From Antarctobacter albus (GTDB lineage Bacteria; Pseudomonadota; Alphaproteobacteria; Rhodobacterales; Rhodobacteraceae): a stretch of DNA of 64,000 nucleotides. The notes under the pieces were generated by a model. It was not told the origin of the DNA. It saw only the letters and a list, made by a program, of their open reading frames with translations, and searched no databases. The translations under genes and the position numbers were made by a program. The DNA is taken from the NCBI RefSeq assembly GCF_900101505.1, contig NZ_FMZI01000010.1, forward strand, positions 62,001 through 126,000, written 5' to 3'. Each line of letters starts with the position of its first letter. Position 1 is the stretch's first letter. This document shows, one piece after another, positions 58,151 through 64,000 of the stretch.

Positions 58151-59188
58151 ATGCGTTCCCTTATTTCCCTTGCCGCGGCTGCCGCGGTTTCCGGTATTGC
58201 TGCCACATCCGCACCGGCCCAGTCCATCGAAACGATCAGCGTGTCCCCCGATGGTCAGACCGTCCTCGTGGGCGGCACCAACCGGACGGTCTATGCCCTG
58301 TCCGCCGAGACGCTGGAGGTGACGGACCGGCGCTATGTGTCCGAACTGGTGCGCCAGATCGTGCATGGCGTCGATGGCGAGCTGGTCTTCTTTCGCGACG
58401 ATGCGGACACGCTGACCGCCTACAAGACCGCCGACATGTCCTTTGCCTGGAAGGCCTCGGACGTGGACGACATGGCTTATGATCCGCGCGCCGGTGCCAT
58501 TGCCGTGCTCGACCAGCACTACAAGGACGATTCGGTCAGCCTGCTGTTCGCCGCCACCGGAGAGCAGATGGCGCGGGTGGCGATGGGCAAGATCAAGTCC
58601 AACCTGATCGCCCTGGCGCCGGGGGCGGACAAGGCGCTGATTCTGACCAACTACACCAAGACCGACGCCGAGGAGAAGGCGGACGAGCCGGACGACCTGA
58701 GCAAGCTGCAGAAGGCGGACTTCAAGCAGTTGCACGACGGCTATGTCAGCAACGTGGTGACGGTGGATTTCGGCACCGGCGCTTTCGAGATGTCCGAAAC
58801 GCCGTATCGCGTTTCTTACCCCAAGGCGGTGCGGATGGCCGGGGACAAGATGATGGTCCTGCGCACCAACATGGATTCGATGATGCTGGCCCCGGACGGG
58901 TCGGGCGCATTGATCGACCTGGGCGAGGATTATTTCAACTACGCGGGCATCGACGCCAAGGGAGAAACCTACATCCTGACCAAGGGCGTGGACCTGCGGT
59001 TCGTGCCCGTGGCCCAGGACGGCCCCGAGGGGCTGCTCAAGGGAGAGCGGCTGCGTGGCGGTCCCGCGGAATGGATCACCGCGATGGCAGAGGCGCCGGA
59101 CGGCACGCTGTATTTCGGCACCAATGCCTATCGGTTGCTCAAGGTCGGCCCGGATCGCGGCAAGATCGAGATCGTGCCGGTTTTCTGA
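58151..59188 (+). CDS. Exported beta-propeller-like protein
   Basis: A 345-residue protein with a signal peptide (LISLAAAAAVSGIAATSAPAQS). ISVSPDGQTVLVGGTNRTVYAL and similar strands (VSYPKAVRMAGDKMMVL, ITAMAEAPDGTLYFGTNAYRLL) suggest a WD40- or YVTN-like propeller. No enzyme motif, cysteine or lipobox is apparent. It has its own predicted promoter and a strong terminator, so it is a single-gene unit. A binding or scaffold role in the periplasm is the most that can be said. Confidence 0.6.
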   Translation: MRSLISLAAAAAVSGIAATSAPAQSIETISVSPDGQTVLVGGTNRTVYALSAETLEVTDRRYVSELVRQIVHGVDGELVFFRDDADTLTAYKTADMSFAWKASDVDDMAYDPRAGAIAVLDQHYKDDSVSLLFAATGEQMARVAMGKIKSNLIALAPGADKALILTNYTKTDAEEKADEPDDLSKLQKADFKQLHDGYVSNVVTVDFGTGAFEMSETPYRVSYPKAVRMAGDKMMVLRTNMDSMMLAPDGSGALIDLGEDYFNYAGIDAKGETYILTKGVDLRFVPVAQDGPEGLLKGERLRGGPAEWITAMAEAPDGTLYFGTNAYRLLKVGPDRGKIEIVPVF

Positions 59189-59213
59189 GCCTAGGACAGC
59201 ACCGGACAGATGG

Positions 59214-59240
59214 AAAAGCCGCCTTCGGGCGGCTTTTTTC
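59214..59240 (+). terminator. Rho-independent terminator
   Basis: AAAAGCCGCC (59214-59223), TTCG, GGCGGCTTTT (59228-59237), with the T run continuing to 59239. It ends the propeller-like gene. Confidence 0.88.
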
Positions 59241-59305
59241 TTGCAGGACGGGGCCGGGGAACGCGCGGCAGTGTCGCAATAGGACCTTGCAACGCCGTGT
59301 CGTGA

Positions 59306-59335
59306 TTGACCTGTGCTGCACTGCCGCGCTACTCA
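59306..59335 (+). promoter_or_regulatory. Predicted promoter of the ETF-QO gene
   Basis: TTGACC (59306-59311), 18 bases, TACTCA (59330-59335), 45 bases before the ATG at 59381. Confidence 0.35.
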
Positions 59336-59380
59336 GTCGCGAAAGAAAATTTCAATGCCCCCCGAAGGGAAGGAGCCGGA

Positions 59381-61030
59381 ATGTCCGACTTTCAGCGCGA
59401 ATCCATGGAATACGATGTCGTCATCGTTGGCGGCGGCCCCGCAGGCCTCTCTGCCGCGATCCGGCTGAAACAGCTTGACGCCGATCTGCAGGTCGTTCTG
59501 CTGGAAAAGGGATCGGAGGTCGGGGCGCATATCCTTTCGGGGGCGGTGCTGGACCCCTGCGGCCTGGACGCGCTGATCCCCGACTGGAAGGACAAGGGCG
59601 CCCCGCTGAACGTGCCGGTGACCGAGGACAACTTCTACATGCTGGGCGAGGCGGGCAAGCTGCGCATCCCCAACTGGCCGATGCCGCCGCTGATGAACAA
59701 CCACGGCAACTACATCGTTTCGATGGGCAATGTCTGCCGCTGGATGGCCGAACATGCCGAGGAGATGGGCGTCGAGATCTTCCCGGGCATGGCCTGTTCC
59801 GAACTGGTCTACGGCGAAAACGGCGAGGTGCGCGGCGTCGTGGCCGGTGAATTCGGCAAGAACCCCGACGGCACGCCGGGTCCCAGCTATGAGCCGGGCA
59901 TGGAACTATTGGGCAAATACGTCTTCCTGGGTGAGGGCGTGCGCGGCTCGCTGTCCAAGGAAGTGATCGAGAAATTCGACCTTTCTGCCGGCAAGGAGCC
60001 GCAGAAATTCGGCCTTGGCATGAAGGAGATCTGGGAGATCGACCCGGCCAAGCACCACGAGGGACGCGTGACGCACACGATGGGCTGGCCGCTGGGCTCG
60101 AACGCCGGGGGCGGGTCGTTCATCTACCATCTTGAGAACAACCAGGTTTACGTCGGCTTCGTCGTGCACCTGAACTACGAGAACCCCTACCTGTACCCCT
60201 ACATGGAATTCCAGCGCTTCAAGCACCACCCGATGGTGGCCGAGCTGCTGGAGGGCGGCAAGCGCGTCGCCTACGGTGCCCGTGCGATCAGCGAGGGCGG
60301 CTACCAGTCGATGCCCAAGATGGTGGCGCCGGGCGTCGCCCTGCTGGGCTGTTCGGTTGGCATGGTCAACGTGCCGCGCATCAAGGGCAACCACAACGCC
60401 ATGCTCTCGGGCAAGGCGGCGGCAGAGGCGGCCTTTGCCGCGCTGCAGGATGGCCGGTCCAGCGACGAGCTGTCGGACTACGAGACCGAGGTCCGCGAGG
60501 GCGCCATCGGCAAGGACCTCAAGATGGTTCGCAACGTCAAGCCGATGTGGTCGAAATACGGTCTCACGGCCAGCCTCACGCTGGGGGGGCTGGACATGTG
60601 GACGAACAACACGCTGGGCTTTTCCTTCTTCGGCACGCTGGGCCACGGCAAGACCGACGCCGAGGCCACTGGCATATCGGCCAAGTTCGAACCGATCGAC
60701 TATCCCAAGCCCGACGGCAAGCTCAGCTTTGACCGGCTGACCAACGTCTCGTTCAGCTTTACCAACCACGAGGAAAGCCAGCCCGCGCACCTGCAGCTGA
60801 AAGACCCGCATGTGCCGACCTCGATCAACCTGCCAAAATACGCCGAACCGGCGCAACGCTACTGCCCGGCAGGGGTCTACGAGGTGGTCGAGGACGAAAG
60901 CGGCCCGCGTTTCGTCATCAACTTCCAGAACTGCGTCCACTGCAAGACCTGCGACATCAAGGACCCCAGCCAGAACATCAACTGGACGGTGCCGCAGGGC
61001 GGCGAAGGACCGAACTATCCCAACATGTGA
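59381..61030 (+). CDS. Electron transfer flavoprotein-ubiquinone oxidoreductase
   Basis: A 549-residue membrane-bound enzyme that passes electrons from reduced ETF (fed by acyl-CoA dehydrogenases such as the one at 47480) to ubiquinone. The FAD site VVIVGGGPAGLSAAIRL is at the N-terminus, and HEGRVTHTMGWPLG and GGSFIYHLENNQVYVGFV follow. The 4Fe-4S cysteines are in RYCPAGVYEV and NCVHCKTCDIKDPSQNINWT at the C-terminus. The ATG at 59381 is preceded by AAGGAAGGAG-like bases (AAGGGAAGGAGCC). Confidence 0.96.
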   Translation: MSDFQRESMEYDVVIVGGGPAGLSAAIRLKQLDADLQVVLLEKGSEVGAHILSGAVLDPCGLDALIPDWKDKGAPLNVPVTEDNFYMLGEAGKLRIPNWPMPPLMNNHGNYIVSMGNVCRWMAEHAEEMGVEIFPGMACSELVYGENGEVRGVVAGEFGKNPDGTPGPSYEPGMELLGKYVFLGEGVRGSLSKEVIEKFDLSAGKEPQKFGLGMKEIWEIDPAKHHEGRVTHTMGWPLGSNAGGGSFIYHLENNQVYVGFVVHLNYENPYLYPYMEFQRFKHHPMVAELLEGGKRVAYGARAISEGGYQSMPKMVAPGVALLGCSVGMVNVPRIKGNHNAMLSGKAAAEAAFAALQDGRSSDELSDYETEVREGAIGKDLKMVRNVKPMWSKYGLTASLTLGGLDMWTNNTLGFSFFGTLGHGKTDAEATGISAKFEPIDYPKPDGKLSFDRLTNVSFSFTNHEESQPAHLQLKDPHVPTSINLPKYAEPAQRYCPAGVYEVVEDESGPRFVINFQNCVHCKTCDIKDPSQNINWTVPQGGEGPNYPNM

Positions 61031-61053
61031 CGGGGCACTATGATGCGTTGCGG

Positions 61054-61083
61054 CGGCCGGGGTCGGATGACCCCGGCCGTTTT
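61054..61083 (+). terminator. Rho-independent terminator after ETF-QO
   Basis: CGGCCGGGGTC (61054-61064), GGAT, GACCCCGGCCG (61069-61079), then TTTT. An 11-bp perfect stem. Confidence 0.9.
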
Positions 61084-61098
61084 GCATTCAGGGGGATG

Positions 61099-62238
61099 TC
61101 AGGCGCTGCGCAGGGCCCTGTGCGCAAGGGTGGCAATCAGGTCTGTGCGGGTCACGATCCCGACGAGACGGTCGTATTCCAGCACGGGCACCGCATCGAC
61201 CGCGCCATCCGCCATCATCGGCAGCAAGGCGGCGATGGGGGTGCCTGTCGTGGCGCGGGGGCCGGCCACCTCCATGATCTCTTCGGCCCGTACCGGCATG
61301 CCCCGCTCGCGGTCCACCAGCCGCCGAAAGGCGGCTGCGAACCCGCGATCCAGGCGCAGCGCGTCCTGCCTCGTCCGGTCGATCAGGTGCATTTGAAAAA
61401 TCACGCCCAGAAATCTGCCCTCATCCGTGACCACCGGCAGCGAGGTGAAGCGGTGCTTGCGAAACAGATCCGCCACCTCGCCCAGGCCGGTGTCGGACCG
61501 GACGGTGATCAGTTTGTCCGACATGATGTCCGCGGCGGTCTCGGCACTGGCGGTATGCGAGGCCGCCTGCAGTTCCGCCGCACCGATCAACTGCGCCAGG
61601 TCTTCGACCCCCATGTTGAACGACTGGCGATAGCGGCCGAGCAGTTCGACCAGTTCGTCCTCGCTGAGATCCAGCCGCATGCGCGATCCGGGCGTCGTCT
61701 CGCCACCGGTTTCGAATTGCCGAAACGGGTAGTGGCGACCGGTCAGCCGGGCATAGATCGCGGCCAGAGCCACCAGCACGATGGTACCGGCGGCGACCGG
61801 GGTCAGCGCAAACCGGAACCCGAGTTCCTGGATCGCGGCGGGGCTCATTGCGGCCGTCATCGCCACGGCGCCTGCAGGTGGATGCACGGCGCGGCACAGG
61901 ATCGTCGCCGTGATCGCCAAGCCCACGGCCAGCGCGACCCGCAGTGTCGGGTCGGCCACGGTCATGCAGACGGCAACCCCCACCAGCGCCGCGACGGTGT
62001 TGCCGACCACCGCCGACCAGGGCTGTGCCAGGGGGCTGTTGGGCACCGCGAAAAGCAGCACCGATGTCGCCCCGAACGGCGCGATCAGATAGAGGCCCAA
62101 GTCCGGGTCCATCGCAGGTGACAGCAGGAACAGACCGGCCAATCCAAGCCCGACAATGGCCCCGACCCCGGCGCGCAGGGCCTCGACCGGCGAGACGCTT
62201 GCGACGGCGGGTCCGAGTGATCGCAGTTTGTGCATCAT
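61099..62238 (-). CDS. HPP family membrane protein with two CBS domains
   Basis: A 379-residue protein. The first 165 residues are an HPP-type membrane domain of four to five helices with APFGATSVLLFAVPNSPLAQPW and the CRAVHPPAGAVAM segment that names the family. Two CBS domains follow (ADIMSDKLITVRSDTGLGEVADLF and VRAEEIMEVAGPRATTGTPIAALL), a usual site for adenine-nucleotide control. Some HPP proteins transport nitrite or related anions; the substrate here is unknown. It converges with the ETF-QO gene and diverges from the TPR gene. Confidence 0.88.
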   Translation of the reverse strand: MMHKLRSLGPAVASVSPVEALRAGVGAIVGLGLAGLFLLSPAMDPDLGLYLIAPFGATSVLLFAVPNSPLAQPWSAVVGNTVAALVGVAVCMTVADPTLRVALAVGLAITATILCRAVHPPAGAVAMTAAMSPAAIQELGFRFALTPVAAGTIVLVALAAIYARLTGRHYPFRQFETGGETTPGSRMRLDLSEDELVELLGRYRQSFNMGVEDLAQLIGAAELQAASHTASAETAADIMSDKLITVRSDTGLGEVADLFRKHRFTSLPVVTDEGRFLGVIFQMHLIDRTRQDALRLDRGFAAAFRRLVDRERGMPVRAEEIMEVAGPRATTGTPIAALLPMMADGAVDAVPVLEYDRLVGIVTRTDLIATLAHRALRSA

Positions 62239-62442
62239 GAGCGCCCCAATTCCAGTTGCGCACAAATTTTCACCAAAGTGAGAAGTTTTCAACCACAAGC
62301 AATTCCCGGCGCGTTGCCTGCCTGTTGAGCGCGGACTCACAATGAGGTGAAGCACAGGCCCGCTTCTGCGGCCTGTCGCGATTGCCTTGCCTGCTCAACC
62401 GCTCTAGGCTTTGGCGAAATGGCGACTGAGGAGACCGGCATC

Positions 62443-64000
62443 TTGACAGCTTGGACACAGACGGTGCGCGCGGCCTTGTTGGCGACGGCGCTTGTGCTGC
62501 CTTCGCTCGCAACGGCGCAGGGGTTTGCGGGCGATTATTTGGCCGCGCGCCAGGCCAGTTTCCTGGGCGACTTCAAGGCCGCCGCGCATTACTACGGCAA
62601 GGCGCTGGCCCGCGATCCGGGCCGTCCCGAGCTGCTGGAACGCGCGGTTCTGGCCAATATCTCGCTGGGCGAGGTCGACCGCGCCGGAAGCTATGCGGAA
62701 CGTCTTGCGCAGGATGGGTATTCCAGCCAGATCGCCCAGATGGCGCTTGTGGCCCGTGATGCGCGCGGTGAGGCCTATGGCGCGATCATCAAGGCCATCG
62801 ACGACAAGCGCGGCCTTGGCCCGCTGGCCGACGGCCTAGTCAAGGCCTGGTCCCAGCTGGGCGAAGGCGACATGACCAGCGCCCTTGTCACGTTCGACGA
62901 GGTCGCGGGCATCCAGGGGCTGGCGCCCTTCGCCGCCTATCACAAGGCTTTTGCATTGGCTTCCGTGGGGGACTACGAGGGCGCCGAGCTGATACTTGGA
63001 GGCAACCAGAGCTCGGGCATGGGGTCGACCCGCCGCGGCGTCATGGCCCATGCCGAGATCCTCAGCCAGCTTGACCGCAATGCAGACGCCGTCCAGCTGC
63101 TGAACGACTCTTTCGGCAGCAGCTTGGATCCGGGACTTGAGGATCTGCGCACCCGCCTTGAGGGCGGTGAAACCGTGCCCTTCACCCATGTGCGGTCGCC
63201 GCGCGATGGCATCGCCGAAGTGTTCTACACCGTGGCCGGTGCGCTTGCCTCCGAGAACAACGAGGACCTGACGCTGCTCTATGCGCAGATGGCTGAATAC
63301 CTGCGCAACGATCATGTCGACGCGATCCTGCTGTCGGCAGAGGTGTTGTCCAAGATCGGCCAATACGACCAGGCCATCGACACCTATGCCAAGGTGCCGC
63401 AGGACAACGACGCCTATCATGCCGCCGAACTGGGCCGCGCCGAGGCGCTGCGCGCAAGCGGCGACATGGATGCGGCTATCGGCGTGCTGGAAGACCTGGC
63501 ACAGTCCCACGGGTCGATGGCAGTGGTGCATTCCACGCTGGGCGACTACCTGCGCCAGGATGAACGCTATGACGAGGCGGTCGGCGCCTATACCGAGGGG
63601 CTGTCCAAGGTCGCCGAGGTTGGCGAACGACACTGGTTCCTGTTCTACGCCCGTGCCATTTCCTACGAGCGCCAGGACAAGTGGGCCGAGGCCGAGGCCG
63701 ATTTCCGCAAGGCGCTGGACCTGAACCCGGAACAGCCGCAGGTGCTGAACTACCTCGGCTATTCGCTGGTGGAAAAACAGGTCAAGCTGGACGAGGCGCT
63801 CGACATGATCGAACGCGCGGTCGAGGCGCGGCCCAACGCCGGCTACATCGTCGACAGCCTGGGCTGGGTGCTGTACCGGCTGGGCCGCTACGAAGAGGCC
63901 GTGCCGCACATGGAACGTGCCGCCGAGCTGATGCCGATCGACCCGGTGGTGAACGACCACCTTGGCGATGTCTACTGGGCGGTGGGTCGTCAGCGCGAGG
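62443..64000 (+). CDS. Exported tetratricopeptide-repeat protein, N-terminal part
   Basis: Open to the end of the window, at least 519 residues. A TTG at 62443 has GAGGAG 9 bases upstream and gives a clean signal peptide (MTAWTQTVRAALLATALVLPSLATAQ); an ATG at 62419 in the same frame is the alternative, but has no such site. The mature part is a chain of TPR units, clearest at the end (LNPEQPQVLNYLGYSLVEKQ, RYEEAVPHMERAAELMPIDP, VVNDHLGDVYWAVGRQ). A periplasmic or outer-membrane-associated scaffold is likely. The 204-base gap to the divergent HPP gene should hold its promoter. Confidence 0.8.
   Translation, partial: MTAWTQTVRAALLATALVLPSLATAQGFAGDYLAARQASFLGDFKAAAHYYGKALARDPGRPELLERAVLANISLGEVDRAGSYAERLAQDGYSSQIAQMALVARDARGEAYGAIIKAIDDKRGLGPLADGLVKAWSQLGEGDMTSALVTFDEVAGIQGLAPFAAYHKAFALASVGDYEGAELILGGNQSSGMGSTRRGVMAHAEILSQLDRNADAVQLLNDSFGSSLDPGLEDLRTRLEGGETVPFTHVRSPRDGIAEVFYTVAGALASENNEDLTLLYAQMAEYLRNDHVDAILLSAEVLSKIGQYDQAIDTYAKVPQDNDAYHAAELGRAEALRASGDMDAAIGVLEDLAQSHGSMAVVHSTLGDYLRQDERYDEAVGAYTEGLSKVAEVGERHWFLFYARAISYERQDKWAEAEADFRKALDLNPEQPQVLNYLGYSLVEKQVKLDEALDMIERAVEARPNAGYIVDSLGWVLYRLGRYEEAVPHMERAAELMPIDPVVNDHLGDVYWAVGRQRE

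Overview
The window is 64 kb of GC-rich, gene-dense chromosome from an alphaproteobacterium, most likely a member of the Rhodobacterales (Roseobacter group). The grounds are codon use, tightly overlapping operons (ATGA and TGATG junctions), the set of housekeeping proteins (SmpB, QueG, ETF-QO, PyrB/PyrC-like, MobA-MobB-MoeA, aa3 oxidase subunit IV) and a short dispersed intergenic motif in five copies. No rRNA, insertion sequence, prophage or CRISPR array was found. All names rest on reading motifs and family resemblance; no database search was possible.

Layout. 0-1 kb: end of a sugar-acid dehydratase, then two minus-strand tRNA genes, tRNA-Cys(GCA) and an odd class II tRNA with anticodon GCU that folds best as an 8/4 cloverleaf. 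0.9-4.7 kb: a 2OG-Fe(II) oxygenase with a tryptophan-halogenase-type flavoprotein, a membrane-tethered winged-helix protein and a His-rich secreted protein. 4.7-10 kb: ureide catabolism (AllA, a PuuE-UraD fusion), SmpB, mercaptopyruvate sulfurtransferase, aromatic aminotransferase. 10-19 kb: a DnaE2-type polymerase lacking its usual C-terminal end, phosphate permease, Nudix hydrolase, methyltransferase, MsrB-MsrA, QueG, a GST.

19-32.3 kb is the most unusual part. A 1020-residue protein joins an ArsP/DUF318-like permease to seven calcium-type FG-GAP motifs and a UnbV/ASPIC (CRTAC1-type) end. Beside it are a fibre-like secreted protein and a small secreted protein, then two exported Sel1-repeat proteins, a prepilin peptidase, and the pseudopilus and assembly half of a type II secretion system (gspGHIJKLM). 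The gspC, D, E and F genes are not in the window.

32-39 kb: plsY and a pyrimidine operon with a zinc-ligand-less dihydroorotase homologue, three small membrane proteins and pyrB; then a type 4 uracil-DNA glycosylase, a LysE exporter, a phosphoesterase and MoaB. 39-50 kb: an RND efflux pair, a lone DsbD-N-like protein, YqgE, a Sua5-type enzyme, a long acyl-CoA dehydrogenase and a metallo-beta-lactamase-fold enzyme. 50-56.4 kb: oxidase subunit IV, a lipoprotein, AzlC/AzlD, and a molybdenum cofactor operon (fdhD-mobA-mobB-unknown-moeA). 56.4-64 kb: a membrane protein, GreA, an exported propeller-like protein, ETF-QO, an HPP/CBS membrane protein and a TPR protein cut by the window end.
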